The position numbers and the translations under genes are program-made. Positions 10,508 through 22,942 of a stretch of 64,000 bases of DNA are shown here, one piece after another. Each line of letters begins with the position of its first letter. Positions within the stretch are counted from its first letter, which is position 1. Under the pieces are notes generated by a model. That model did no database searches. It was not told the DNA's origin and saw nothing but the letters and a program-made list of their open reading frames with translations. Origin of the DNA: Hesseltinella vesiculosa (taxonomy: Eukaryota > Mucoromycota > Mucoromycetes > Mucorales > Cunninghamellaceae); assembly GCA_002104935.1 (NCBI GenBank), contig MCGT01000004.1, forward strand, positions 1,054,001 through 1,118,000, read 5' to 3'.

Positions 10508-12626
10508 CTAGTTTAATGGTGGGCTGGGATATAGCTCGTCGTCAGGCAGTTGGATTTTGGTGTCACTAGCATTGATGGATTCTAAGGCAGGAACGATGTT
10601 CTCCCAAATCGCCAAGCTCTAATAATGAAAGAGGGAGGGAGAGAGGTTGAGTCAGCTGGGGTGAGAGGGGGTTCATTTACCTTTTCATAAAATTGAATAT
10701 GGCAGTCAGCATAGGCTGACAAAGACGACTTGATCTCGTTGGTTTTTGTGTGCTGAAATAAAGAGTATTCGTCTTTGACTTGTTCGGAGAAGTCTTGGGA
10801 GATGTCACTGGTGCGGGCTACTTCTTCCTGAAGTTCCTTGATCTTCAGCTCCAGCCGCACGAGTTTTTCGCGGCGTGCTTGTTCTATGTCGACCCCGCGT
10901 ACCTGATTCAGCTTATCCATCAGCATCTCGGTCAGATGTACAGATCCGTCTTGGAATGCCCGGTCCGGATGCTTGATGCGTTCCTTGTCCTGCTCCGTCT
11001 GCTGCAAATACAATGATAGTTCTTCAAAATCCATTTGCTTTTGGTCGCGTGCTCGTAGCACAGCCTAGAACAGAATAATTTGAGCATAAGTTATTGCCAT
11101 GGTGCCTTTTGCACTCCAGTTTTTCTATTTTACCTTGGCTGATCGACAGTAAGCCAGCAGTTCATGCAGGTGGTTGAGGTAAAGCATGTCTTCTTGGTCC
11201 GACTGTCAAGAACCCCCCCCCCCCTCGAGTCAGCGACAGGTTGTGGTTCGGGAAAAGAAGAGACTTACCATAGTTTTCATGGCTTTGGCATAGGCTTTGG
11301 AAGTTTCGGCAAACTGGTGCAAAGGCTGGTGGATATTTGATTCTAAAGCTGAGAGACCTTGTACACTTTGACCAAAACCAGCGTAGTCTTGCTGCAGGTC
11401 TAACCAAGAGAAGCACAAAAACGTATGAGAGAGCGGCGGGGTAAGTGTAGCTCTCTATGTACCAAATTGTCGTTTGCCGATACGGGAATACAAGCGAAGT
11501 ACTGTGGTGAGATTATCTTCCAACTTGTCGATGCTGTCCTTCATCTGGACAAACTGGTCCTCGGGCTTCTTCAACTTGGTAAACGCATTGAGCAGCGTGT
11601 CGCTTAAGGATTCCAGCACGGTGGCGGAAGGAGGGGCGTGTTTTGCCTGTGATCGTTTGTCGTTTTTCTAAAAAGAGGGCCAAGACGGTCAGGTACAGAT
11701 CCCAAAGGTATCGACTTACAAAATCCATGGATTCCAAAAAGATCCTGGTGCTTTCAGTTTGCTGTAACACGGGATGGTGAGCTATCCTATCCAGGAACCA
11801 CTGCAATCTAGCAAAAGCTGGGTTAAATCCAACCGTACCTTTCTTTTTTTTTTTTTTTACCCCAAGGACCGGCGTTCAATAAATTCTGGACTGAATCGAT
11901 CTCCCTTGATGTATTCTAAATAGAGAAAAAGGCATCAGTAAAAGGATCCTTGGGTCAGCAAGTTCGGATTGACATCCTACCCAGCCTGTGTTTCTCTGGT
12001 AAAGGCGGGATGATACAAGCGGGATATTCCAAGGTCAAGGCGTTGTACAGCCACACGAAATCTTGGAATCTACGGCGTACAGGTCGAGGGTTGCTCGAAG
12101 TAAACGATTCGACACGGGTCTAAGCTCAAGCCAAAGGGACAAGGAGAGAAGAAAAAAAAAAAGAGTTAGCAGGGTTAATAAAAATAAATAGGAATCTCGC
12201 CCAGGGGAGACAGATTGGATTACCATGGTGGTGAGTAAATACGAGACGTAGGCGCCTTGGGTCCCATCCGAGTGTTTCTGGGCATCACCAATGAGGATTT
12301 CCATAGGCTTGGCATGTTCAGAGGGAGGCGGCAAAGCATCATATTGCATCATGCTGTGGGAATACACAGGATCGCTGGCCACAAGTGATTTCGACGACGA
12401 TGGATAGGCTGCGCTATCATACTATCATGAGTATTGTGTTGGACGTGAGATTGCTTTGGCCAAAAAAAAAAAAAAAAAGGGTAGCTTCATTCTTTTTTAC
12501 CTGATATGGCTGATTGGCAACGTTCTCCAAGGATGGTTCTCGCTCTTCTTCTTGCCAAGGGTGATCTACGGATGGTGCTGGTTTTGGTACATCCCATTCA
12601 ATTTGCTCATATTGAGAATCGGTCAT
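10508..12626 (-). CDS. SNX4: Sorting nexin-4 (SNX4/Atg24)
   Basis: PX-BAR protein that binds phosphatidylinositol-3-phosphate on endosomes, recycles SNAREs to the Golgi and supports selective autophagy. Ten exons splice in phase to 501 residues: 12501-12626, 12224-12421, 11981-12119, 11861-11915, 11720-11807, 11463-11667, 11269-11399, 11134-11202, 10681-11064, 10508-10618. The N-terminus is acidic and disordered. The PX domain (about 65-205) shows the PI3P-binding RRRFQDFVWL and PPLPEKHRL, followed by FIERRSLGLQWFLDRI. The BAR region (about 230-465) has the SNX4-like GFGQSVQGLSALES and ELLAYCRSAKAVLRARDQKQ. The many small, exactly phased exons make the model reliable. Confidence 0.94.
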
Positions 12627-12924
12627 GTTCGTTCAATAAAGTCTGGTTTGGAAAAAAAAAAAAAAAAAAAAAAAAGAAAAGGAAAAGGAGACCTTCAAAA
12701 AGAACGCCGCTGCCAAGTTTTTTTTTAAAAATCCATGCCTGATCTGTGATGACCACGCGCATGTTCTCTATTGCTTTTTGCGTAGGAAGCGTCAACGTTT
12801 TATTTATTTTTTCTACAAGAGTAAAATTAAAGTGCATCAAAAAGAAATGAAAAAAGAACTGCAAAAGGATATGAGCTGTCCCTCGACAATGAAGATAAAA
12901 AGAGAAAGAAAGAAAAAAGGTGCT

Positions 12925-15900
12925 CTAGACAGCACGACTGCTTGTTGCTTGACCACTCAAAATACGTGAGGCATCATTGGCCTATAGCAAAAAAGTGAGC
13001 CATCAGGTTTTAACAGACACCCTATTTTTTTTTTTTTTTACCTGGACAATGGATAAACGGCGCATTTCCTTGGGATCCATGGACACGTTACGGCCGCTGC
13101 CAAAAATACGGCGGCGCCAGGTATTGGGCGTTTCTAGCACACGAAGCGAACGGGTGCGGTTGCGGTAGTAGCGGGCCGAGTTGGAGGGGGTGGTCAAGCC
13201 CGACATTTGGGAAGAGCGGCGACGGAGTGAGCTGACAGCACCCTTTTCTTGAGCCTCCTTTCCAGGACGGAAGTACCACTGCAAGCCAAACTTGATCCAA
13301 TCCAAAGGAATGAACCACACAAAGTTCCAGATCCACACAATACCTGCCCACGACCAGCCACAGCCTTCGATTTGAGTGAAGCCCCAGTTAGCGTACACGG
13401 CAATAAAGGTCGCGACCAGCTGAGCCACCACGAAGGCAATCATCAACAGGATCGAGGGCCGTTCCATGAAGAAGAAACCTTGGGAACGGGTGACAAAGAT
13501 GAGGGCTTGGCTGATGGTGCTGACTTGGAGGTAGATGATGGAGTGCAGAGGGAAGTCGTTGGGGTCGTGGAAGGTCGATACATGGAAGTGAGTTTGGAAA
13601 AAGGTGGTTTTCCAGATGGTGGCGAAGAAAGCAATGGTCGAGGCAGCCAGGTAGATGCCATACACGATGGCACAAAAGAAGATTTCGAACAGGTTCCATT
13701 GGTCAGGGTGAGGCGAGGGCTTGACGCGATCGGTAGAGATGGTCATGATGGTGCCGTCGTTGAGGATGGCAAGGATAAGCACCATGAAGGGCGGGAAGTC
13801 GAATTTGAAAGCGAAACACAGAATGGCAAAGCCCACAACGATACGGATGGTGACGGAGCAGGTGTAGATGGAGTAATTGCGCATGCGCTGGAAGATCTGG
13901 CGGGAGTGGAGCAAGGCTTCGATAATCACGGACAAGCCAGGTTCGGTCAGCACAATATCAGCAGCAGCACGGGCAGCATCGGAGGCATCGGCCACAGCCA
14001 CGCCCACATTAGCCTTGGACAGAGCAGGGGCGTCATTGACACCATCGCCGGTCATGGCGACCATGTGACCGAGGTTCTGCAGTCGTTCGACAATTTCATA
14101 CTTGTGTTCGGGGTAGACACCAGCAAAGCCATCGGCGCCGAGCACAAGGTCATCGACGTCGCTGTAACCAGAGCCAGGGGGTGGGCCATTCTTCAGCGTG
14201 GTAGACAGGAACATGTTATCGCCCATGCCAAGACGACGGCCGGTTTCCTTGGCAATAGCGAGCTGGTCACCCGTGATCATCTTCACTTGCACACCAAGGG
14301 CAATGGCGCGGTCGATGGTCTCCTTGGTGTCAGAGCGGGGAGGATCGTAGATGGGCAGGAGGCCGATCAGTTCAAAGCCTTTGCCTTCGTCGGTAGGGTT
14401 GCCGGAGGGGATCTCGTCGATGGCGACGGCCAGAGAACGCAAACCACGGCGGGCAAACTCGTCGACGTCGTCGTTGAGGGCTTTGATGGTGTCGTCGGTT
14501 TTGTTGCAGGTGCAGAGATCCAAGATGAAATGGGACATGCCCTTGGTGGCCTTGTACAGCTTTCCATCCTTGCGGTAGGTGATTTCGGTTCGCTTGATGA
14601 CAGGGTTGAAGGGCTTGAACTCGAGTTCTTCAATATCGCTGCGGGCCATCTTGGGATCAGGCAGCGAATTGACAATGCAGTAGTCAATCGCATCCTGGTT
14701 TTCGATACGCGAAGCATAGGCGGAGATCAGAATGACGGCGTCCGCATCATAATCCTTGCTGTAGGTCTTGATGGTGGGCTTGTCGACAATGAGCTTGTTG
14801 AGAGTGAGGGTGCCGGTCTTGTCGGAGCAGAGGATGGTGACGGCCGCCATTTCTTCGATGGCCGTAATGCGAGTGACGATGGCCTTGTGTTCGGCCAGCT
14901 GCTTTGCGCCGATCGCAAGCGTGACTGACAGGACGGTGGGCATGGCAATAGGAATGCCACCGATCAAAAGCACAAGGATGTTGTTGATCCCACGGCGGTA
15001 ATGGTACCGGAAGCCTGCATACATGACAAGGATCTCCACCACGATGAAGATCCCAATGGACACCAAGCAAAAGTTACCAATCTTGGCCAGAATCTGTTGC
15101 AAATGACCCACATCATCACCCGCATCACCGACGAGCTTGGCCGCACGACCGAAAAAGGTGTTGGCGCCCGTGCCAATCACCACAGCTTCGGCTTCACCCT
15201 GCTTGACAGTGGAACCAGAGAAGATTTCGTCGCCTGCTTCTTTGCTGACAGGTAAGGATTCGCCGGTCAAGGCGGCTTGATCGATCGACACATCACCGTG
15301 GGCGCTGATCAGGCGACCGTCGGCAGGAATGACATCGCCCAGCTTGGTGCTAATGACATCACCGGGCACCAGTTCAGAAGCTTCCATGGTTTTCCAAGCA
15401 CCGTCACGCTTGACTTTACATTCGGGGGCCAAGGATTCCATGAGGGCTTTGACAGCGTTCCCGGCGTTTCGTTCTTCCCAAAAGCCAATGGTCGCGTTGG
15501 CCAACAACAGCAGAATGATACCAACAAAATCTGGCCAGTCAGGCGGCTCGCCACCGCCGTTGGATAAGGCAATGGCGACGATGGCTGCGGCTTCCATCAC
15601 CCAAGACAGCGGGTTCCACATAAACCCAAGGAATTGTAAAAATGGGTTGATTTCTTTATGCTCCAGCTTATTGGCACCAAATTTTTCCGTGCGGGCAGCC
15701 GCTTCTTCCGTCGTCAAACCTTCGGGGGTTGTTCTATGCGTAAAAAAAAAAGAAAAAAAAAGGTCGGCACAGCCGTCAAGAAACGTGAATACACACTTAC
15801 TGTAATAAAGTAAATACATCGCCAGTCGCCATGGTGGACAAGTCAAATTGGTCCTTGTCATAGAGTTGCTCCACAGTTAATGACTTCATGCTGGGCATGT

Positions 15901-16114
15901 TGCCTTGGGCATCGGGCTGCAGAGGCTCGGCTTTCCTTGCATGTTCCTCCATTCCATCTTGCATATCAGAGGCAGGAGGCTTTTCGCTGTTGAGTGCATT
16001 GTTTGCAGCAGTGGCTGCTGCTTCAACGGTTTCCTTGGTGGATGTATCATTGCTGGGCACAGCTGCATTTGGAGGTTGCCCCGTTGGGATCTCCGGGTGG
16101 TCGTTCGCAGCCAT
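12925..16114 (-). CDS. PMA1: Plasma-membrane H+-ATPase (P3A-type)
   Basis: Proton pump that energises the plasma membrane by ATP-driven H+ export. Exons 15801-16114, 13042-15733 and 12925-12981 join in phase to 1020 residues. After about 100 hydrophilic residues come the ten-helix core and cytosolic domains: LTGESLPV (actuator), [13 protein letters not shown] with the phosphorylated Asp near residue 408, KGMSHFIL (nucleotide-binding Lys), MITGDQ, and [18 protein letters not shown]. The C-terminus is basic and Ser/Thr-rich ([26 protein letters not shown]), as expected for a phosphorylation-controlled autoinhibitory tail. Length exceeds the usual 920 residues of yeast Pma1, mainly at the N-terminus and tail. 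Long open frames on the opposite strand are codon-bias shadows. Confidence 0.97.
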
Positions 16115-16433
16115 CGCGACAAGTAATCAAGAAAGGGATGGGTGATAAAAAATAAAAAAAAAAAGAGAAAAAAGAAAAACTTCGAGTGACATACTTCCAT
16201 TCCCCTACACTTTTACTAGAATGACACAGCAAAAACAGTGAAGAAACCCTTTCAAAAGCATGGGTTTTTCACCAAGCAAAAAAGAGAAGCGCCAGTTCCC
16301 AAAAAGGAAAACGAAAAAATCGAAGTGGCGTGCGGAAAAAAGAGCGACCGCCAGCAAATATTTTTTTTTCTCTCTCTCTTTCTCTCTCTCCCTCTTTCCT
16401 TTTCAAAGCGTGTCTCTTACGTTATTATACAGC
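16115..16433. promoter_or_regulatory. Divergent promoter PMA1 / MYSM1-like
   Basis: Region between two divergent start codons. It holds a pyrimidine microsatellite, T9 then (CT)n, at about 16361-16402, shortly upstream of the MYSM1-like ATG. No other motif can be assigned. Confidence 0.45.
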
Positions 16434-18552
16434 ATGACGACAATGGAAAGCCCACATGCGAAGGTCGATGGTAAATAACACGTGTGTATCTCATTCAGGT
16501 CAATTGCTACCGGGAAGTGTGGCTATGTTTCACTGGGTTTCAAGCAATCGCCCTCCTATGCTCATGCTTTTCTCCTTTGGAGGGGTCTCTGAAACAAAAT
16601 AGGCACCGAGAATACGGAAGTAAACACACCAACCCCACCGGTCGTCAAGGTTAGTGGTTTTTTCTTCGACATGGATGCTGTGGCTTTTTTTTTTTTTACA
16701 GCTTCCTCTTCCTTTTTTTTTTTTTTTTTTGGTTGCTAGGATGCAGCCGATACAACCATGGCCGCTGAAATATTGTCCGATCCGGCTGACAAGGATCAAG
16801 ACATGCCTGAGGCGATGGTTGCAGCGGATAGCCAACTCATGGAGGCCCTTGCTGTGAAACATTCCATGACGCAAAAGGTAATTCAAGGGAAACCCTGTTG
16901 CTTGGGTAAAAGCGATCTGCGCAAAAAGTCGCGCTTGTACTGAATGTTTTGTTTTAGATATTGGATACCACTATTATCACGGATCGTGAGAAGGCTTCCC
17001 TACCGCGTTGGTTTGAAAACCCCATCTACTCGGAACGGTATATGTCCATGCGCAACCGAGTGTGGGATATCTGGCAAAAACGCAAACCCCGCTATGTCAA
17101 AAAGTCTTCCGCCATCAAAAGCATTGGCAGGGTTGGCAGCTCTGGCATGTTTGGCGACCTATTCAAATTTCTGGAAAGAGAAGGATACATCAATGTCAAT
17201 CCCATCAAGGATACCAAAAGAATGGCTGCCAAACCCATCCGGAAAAGCCAAATTTCAAAAGTGCAAGTGATGGGCACCGATTTTTTCCCCAACTCATCAT
17301 TTTCACTTTAGCCCCCCAGGCTATCAAAGGACAAAGATGAAAAAAATGCTGGCAACCTGGTAATGCAGATCTAGCCCACTGTGAGAGACTCAACCTTTTT
17401 TTTAAACACAGGGCCGATCCCGATTTGTCACAACGTCAAAGTAAGTGACAGTCGCTTTGTCACTCTCTTTTTGTCTGATGCGCTTTCTAGACATCCAAGA
17501 AAAACGCGATGCCCCTGTTGCCTTTTACAGCTTGGATGAACAGGATGACGATGAGCTCTTCCAGTTGGTACCATTGAAAGCATACTCCTCGTCATACCCT
17601 GCGCCTTTTAAAGTCGTGCTCAAGGCGGATGTCATGGTAAAAAAAGGGTCTCAAAAATTCACCGAGGTTGATCATACTCCCGCCTTCCTCTAGGCCGTGA
17701 TGGATTTCCACGCCCATTTGGTTACGACCGAAGTCATGGGTTTGCTAGGCGGTTCTTTTAGCATAAATGACCAAGGCGAAAAGACACTGGCCGTGAAACG
17801 CGTATTCCCATGTAAGAGCTCCAGTACTGATATCCAAGTAAGTCGGAAAGAAAATAACCATGACCCGCTCATTCCTTTTTTTTTGGGGGGGGGATAGTGT
17901 GAAATGGATGAACAGTCGCATGTGGATGCGTTGAATGATTTTGAAGAACGAGGATTATGCGTTGTTGGCTGGTATCACTCTCATCCAACCTTTCGACCGT
18001 CACCAAGCATTCAAGACGTCAACACCCAAATGTCCTACCAAGAGCTCTTCAAAGACAAACTCACAGGCGATGAACCTTTCATTGGCGTCATTATCAATCC
18101 TTATCGTGACGACATGGCTGCCAGTTCTTGGTTTTCCTATGTCCATATCAGTCCCAAGCCTAACCCATCCAAGACTGATCGTGCGTAAAAAGAAGCCGTG
18201 TTCCTTCCTACTCACTCTTACTTTAGGCCAGCCATTTGCATGTGACAAGGTCATCACTCCCTTCACTTTTGACGAATTGGACGGCATGATGGAGTTGTTT
18301 GGAACCCTGGTAGACCGCTATCGTGACAACCAGGAGTAAGTCTTTCTCATGGTTGTATCGCATTGACCCTTTTGTTATCGTTGATATCCCTTTAGAAAAG
18401 TGGACATGTCAAGTCGCTATGGAGCCATGCTCAACTTGGATAAGCTGCTTGCATCTCTGAAGGAATTTGTGGTTGAGGAAAATGCCTGGCATCTCCTGCG
18501 CGCTAGAGTCGTCGATCTGATGCAGACCCGTTTCCAAACGTCACCTAAATAA
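16434..18552 (+). CDS. MYSM1: MYSM1-like SWIRM + JAMM histone deubiquitinase
   Basis: Predicted nuclear metalloprotease of the MYSM1 type, which removes ubiquitin from histone H2A. Exons: 16434-16470, 16603-16649, 16740-16877, 16958-about 17268, 17312-17359, 17412-17440, 17491-17636, 17694-17837, 17898-18180, 18227-18335, 18396-18552 (about 480 residues). The SWIRM domain (LPRWFENPIYSERYM...FKFLEREGYINV) lies in exon 4. The JAMM/MPN+ domain spans exons 8-9 with the catalytic Glu in TTEVMGLLGG and the zinc motif HSHPTFRPSPSIQD. The SANT domain of animal MYSM1 is not evident. Phases agree everywhere except the linker (exon 4 to exon 6, 17268-17440), where no canonical GT-AG combination keeps the frame into the JAMM exons. 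Stop and AATAAA overlap at 18548-18553. Confidence 0.82.
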
Positions 18553-18669
18553 AAATAGTAAAGCTGTATGTGATTATTTACTGAATGTAAGGATGCTTAG
18601 GAAGTAGCGAAGGTAGATGCAAGCAAAAAATAATAAAATAATAATAATAATAATAAATGTATACAAGAA

Positions 18670-19903
18670 CTAGAGCGAATACACCGAGTCAAACGGTTTG
18701 CCAGATCTTGGCTTCTTGATAAAATAGCTAGCTGCGCCGGTCAAGGATACCACAAGACAAATCAAATCCTGTAAAATTAAAAATTTATCAGTGATATGCT
18801 CTCATCGTTTGCCCATCACCTACGTAAAAGTCAATCGGCTGCCCAAAGAAAAAGGCGGTCACCAACGGCTGAAGACAGATCTAGTACAAATCGACAAAAG
18901 ATGTGAGCGCTTTCTGAAGGCATGCATTTTCTGGTCTCACCTTGGCAGTCACAGCGACGACAAAAGCCATGGCCGATGCATACTTGATCACCAGCAACAT
19001 TAATATATGCAATGTCAATCCTAACAAAGCACCGATCACCTACAAGCATTCAAAAAAAAAAGTTAGCCTGGAACCTGGTCAGGCATCGTCGTTCCTACTT
19101 GATGCAACCAAAACGCCGGCTCGTCCAAAAACAAAACGGATGTCAACACCGCGTACAGTTCACCAGAGAAAATCGATACAGGAATCAACAGCAGACAGGT
19201 CAATCGAAGGAAACGCGAGAGGAACGTCGTCATGTCGTAGTGCAAATCCAACAGCGCCTTTTGCACGGCCGATCCGTACGCAGCAGTAAAGACAGCATAT
19301 GCCATACCTCTACAGAGCACGCCCCATTGCATACTGTGGATTGGATCAATCAACCAGGCACCTAGAAATTGGATCAGACAGCCCAAACTGACCCAGTTGC
19401 CGGCATCAATCATCCCTCGCGATCGCGACCATTGGCTCCATGTGTACATCACCGGGATGCTGAAAGCCTTCAGCGGAATATACAAGGTCGACGGCACATG
19501 AGTAGTAAAATACGGATCAAACACAACCAAGACAATGTACATCAAGCTAACAGGAAGTACTAGCCGCCAAGGTGATGATCGTGGCCGACGAAGCCGACGA
19601 GGCTCAGACCATCGCATCCTAAAAAATAAGCCTTGAGCCCAACCCAAGTCATCCATGGGACGACATCACATACCTTGATTGCCACAGATGAACAAGGACA
19701 TATCCAATGGCAACTTGCATAAGCGTAGTGGTGTAGGGATATGGGAATTTGTATTCGGACACGGTGGAGATGTACTTGCTGAGAAGCGTGGCAAAAACGG
19801 CAAAAATGACATAGGTGTTGGTGATCAGGTGTACCAGATTATCATTGCGCCGCACTGCATGCACAGTCGTTGGTAGCGGCAGATCTGGACTGTGCAATGA
19901 CAT
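18670..19903 (-). CDS. Nucleotide-sugar-transporter-like membrane protein (DMT superfamily)
   Basis: Exons 19674-19903, 19099-19618, 18941-19039, 18824-18880 and 18670-18768 join in phase to 334 residues. The protein has about nine or ten hydrophobic segments and the pattern of the drug/metabolite transporter superfamily, nucleotide-sugar/triose-phosphate branch: YKFPYPYTTTLMQVAIG in the first repeat, MYTWSQWSRSRGMIDAGNW midway, then WLHQVIGALLGLTLHILMLL and VVSLTGAASYFIKKPR. C-terminal basic residues (IKKPRSGKP) resemble an ER/Golgi-type tail. No GALNK substrate motif of GDP-mannose carriers was found, so the substrate is open. An ER or Golgi location is inference. Confidence 0.72.
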
Positions 19904-20613
19904 GAGGTGACTAAAGGATAGGATCAAGAAATAATAAGGTGAAGGAGTGGGAGGGGAAAAAAGGCACACCCAAAAAAATGACGACGAAAAAAAAAAAATT
20001 AAAAATCCGGCGGCTCTTGAAATATTTTGACTAGTGGCGGCAGGACAATGTCGAATTTGCAGAGGCAAGAGCCTTCCATTCAGCAAAGACAATCGATTAC
20101 TGTCAAGCTGTACATGCTTGATTGTTGCTGTAGCAAATGAATTGCCCTTTTATCTCGATTTTTTTTTTCGGCTGGCACGCAAAGGTCCACTCAGCAAAGC
20201 CGTAGCAAGAAGCAGAGATCCAATATTGAGCTTCACCAGGCTACCCCCCGCTTGTAGGAGCCTCTACAGTATACAACAGATGAAACCACGTCTCTCCTGC
20301 ATACACCAAGTCCCTAATGACTGTGATCCTTCAGAAATACTGTAGGAACAGGCTCGAGGATGTTAAAAGAAGCATTCAAATTAGGTTTTTTATATTTTTT
20401 TTTTGGGGGGGGGGAATCTGCAAACAAACAGCTGCATACTGTAAAGAGTCAATCAAATCAATGCGGGATATATACAAATTTCAACAAGAACGGCAAAGAG
20501 CATGCTTCCTTGAAAAGAGGGGGTGGGAAGCTATATAAAAATAATAATACGTCGTAGAAACGATGTAGCTGGGATGGATTTGTTGGAGATATGTTTGTTA
20601 CATCTGAGGCAGT
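19904..20613. other. Intergenic spacer
   Basis: Upstream region of the transporter and downstream flank of the HP1-like gene. A T9G9 run occurs near 20397-20415. No gene or structured RNA recognised. Confidence 0.4.
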
Positions 20614-21956
20614 CTACACAGATGAGAAAATAAGGTGCTTTTGATAAAAATCAAGCAACTATAGCCAGATAAAAAAAAAAAAAAAAAGTCAAGTCAGCCA
20701 ACTTGTATCATGCACCTCTCGTCATGGTGGGATCCTCTTACCTTTTCCGGGCACTTTTCGCGGATGAGGTCAACATCGTGCAAACTATAATCACCGTTGT
20801 TCCTATGGGAATAAATGAGAGAAAGTTTGAGCACAAAGAGGCAAAAGTAGAGAGCTTGTTGCCTCTATGCATAGAGATCTTTGACACGTACCATTCGACA
20901 ATAATGGCAAATTCGTCCTTGTCTTTAATGGCGGCTATCACCTTTTTAATGTCGTGTGTCCAGGCACGAGGGGACACAGGATAAGCGTCATCGATGATGA
21001 CAGTGACGCTTTTGATTTGATTGCCGACTTTGATGATCCTGTCGGTGGATTCCCAGTGGACTTGCTTTGATCGCTTTGAGTGTCCATGCTTGTGATCTTC
21101 GTCGCTGTCGCTTGATCCATCCTCGGTATCGCGTGCGGTTGACAAACGAGCTGACAATCGGGTAGGACGTTCGTCTATGACAGATTTCTGGCTGCTCCGG
21201 GTGACAATCACATCACTGTCATACTGTTCATCCGATTCATCTTCGGAGGAGGCGCTGGTCTGATCATTTTCGAATTCGTGATCAGACGAGACAACGTGGA
21301 CGTCAGAGTCGTTCCGGTTGGGGGCTTCTTCCTCTTCGTCGCTACTGCTACTGCTCTCTTCTTTGGCTGATGTCTTTCGCGTCGTTTTGCTTGGCTTTGG
21401 CGCTAACAAGGCTTTGACTTTGTCAGCTTCGGGAATCTTTTTACGCTCTTCATATTCTTCAATGCTGGACAAGGCACTGAATGAATAAAAAAAATAACAA
21501 ACGAGGTGCTTAACACATCATAGTCCAAGAGAAAAATGTCGGCCATCGAGATCTTACCCATCTAGGAGCATTTCAAGAGGTTCCCAGCTGTTGTCATTCT
21601 TTCCATCATAGCCCTTCCATTTTACAAGGTAGTGCATCTGGCCCTTCTATAAAATATCGCAAGCGTTACGTCTTGTCTACATCGAATTGATTTCTTACCT
21701 TTTTCGTATGCTTCAGAATGGCTTCGACTTCATAGACTTCATCATCGGTCTTATCGTCATCATCAGGTGCGGCTGTCTCGCTTTGGTCTGCGTCAGCAGG
21801 ATCATCCCTCTCGACGACTACATCAAGAGGGTCGATTTCGGTGGGATGTATTTCACCATGGTCTGATTCGGTAGGATCAGACTCGGTAGGATCAGACTCG
21901 GTAGGATTGGGCTCGATGGGGTCCACTTCCGTTGACTCTGGTTTGTTGCTACGCAT
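20614..21956 (-). CDS. HP1-like chromo / chromoshadow protein
   Basis: Heterochromatin-protein-1-type reader of methylated H3K9. Exons 21699-21956, 21558-21646, 20892-21476, 20742-20802 and 20614-20658 join in phase to 345 residues. The N-terminus is acidic with a degenerate T-E-S-D-P repeat. The chromodomain (about 73-120) has the aromatic-cage pattern VYEVEAILKH...YLVKWKGYDGKNDNSWEP. A long acidic/Ser-rich hinge follows (ESSSSSDEEEE, several SDSDED runs). The C-terminal segment FAIIVEWNNGDYSLHDVDL then EKCPEKLLDFYQKHL matches a chromoshadow dimerisation domain; the last two small exons supply its CPxKLLxFY end. The hinge is much longer than in animal HP1. Confidence 0.88.
21862..21915. repeat. 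Short tandem repeat in HP1-like N-terminus
   Basis: About three copies of a 15-bp unit (TCGGTAGGATCAGAC and variants) on the plus strand, coding for repeated T-E-S-D-P on the minus strand. It is in frame and probably length-variable. Confidence 0.7.
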
Positions 21957-22265
21957 TGATTTAGCACGAGATTACGCGAGAAGTGAGAGAGAAAAAAAAA
22001 AAAAAAAAAACAGACGTAACCGGAGAGTGAAAAAGAGCAGCGCTTTGGCTTGCTTTTGCTTCATTTTTCTAGCTACCAGATTGATTGGCACATTGTTCAT
22101 CAATGGCGTAACGACTGTTTTTCAACAACTTCGTTGGAACTTCCTTTTTTATGTTTGGCAAACACGTTGCCTTGGAAACGCCGAGGACAATGGATATTTT
22201 TGAAGAGATTTTTATTCATTCAGTGACAAAATGGATATACAATTTTTTTACAATGGAGAACCCGC
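21957..22265. other. Intergenic spacer
   Basis: 5' flank of the HP1-like gene and 3' flank of the CipC-like gene; an A-run occurs at 21992-22010. Nothing else recognised. Confidence 0.4.
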
Positions 22266-22711
22266 TTATTGGAGTTCTTGGTCATAGTAGGAGTGGAGTT
22301 GTTCTTCAGCGTGACGCTTGGCCTTTTGCTTGTCAACAAAGTCCAAACCCTTGGTTTCAATGCTAAAAAGGAGACAGATGAGACCCTGAGCATACACGCG
22401 CCTATCCCTTCTACTTACAGCTTGTCAAGAGCGGCACCAGCGAAACCAGCAAGGATTTGCTTACCCTTGGCGTGGCTGACGGGCTTGCCTTCACGTTCGC
22501 AGTGTTGGTTGTAGGCCTTGAGGGCTTCATAAGCGGCAGCACCGGCAATGGCTTCGTGGGTCAAGGAACCCTTGTGTTCATGAGAAGCGTTGTTCACTTC
22601 TTCGTGGTTCTTGCCAAAAAGACTGCTGAGACCCCTTTTAAAAAAAAGACAGTCAACATCACGTCAAAAAAAAAGAGAGAGAGAGGGACCAAAAGAAGCC
22701 AAGACTTACAT
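22266..22711 (-). CDS. CipC-like stress/antibiotic-response protein (DUF3759)
   Basis: Small cytosolic protein of the CipC family, first noted as induced by concanamycin in Aspergillus and common in stress transcriptomes; the biochemical role is unknown. Exons 22710-22711, 22419-22634 and 22266-22362 give 104 residues starting MGLSSLFGKNHEEV, a classic family N-terminus. Other features are HEAIAGAAAYEALKAYN, KGKQILAGFAGAALDKLIET and the basic, helical KAKRHAEEQLHSYYDQ end. The start codon is interrupted: the first exon contributes only AT, and the G comes from exon 2 after a GTAAGT...AAAAG intron. No other upstream ATG gives this N-terminus. Confidence 0.85.
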
Positions 22712-22942
22712 GTTTGATATATTTAGTTTTTAGTTGTGAAAAGAAGAGGAAAAAGGAACAGAAAAAAATGGTAGGCCTTTTTATATTTTCTGGGAGGCCA
22801 GCTTGCTTGGCGCTTTTTTTTTGTTTTACCTTTTCTCAGTTACACAAAGCAAAGTAGTGCATTTAACCTTCTTATTTTTGACATGCTTTTTTTCTCATCA
22901 CGCTGAAACCGAGTCACCAAGTGTGTTTATTATTCATACGAA

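Noticed and set aside
12607..12864. Minus-strand frame upstream of SNX4 (VEKINKTLTLPTQKAIENM...)
   Set aside because: It runs through T-tracts and overlaps the SNX4 leader; no start or splice signals link it to a gene.
13249..14928. 559-residue open frame on the plus strand
   Set aside because: Exactly antisense to the H+-ATPase core; low-complexity Gly/Asp/Val translation caused by the codon bias of the real gene.
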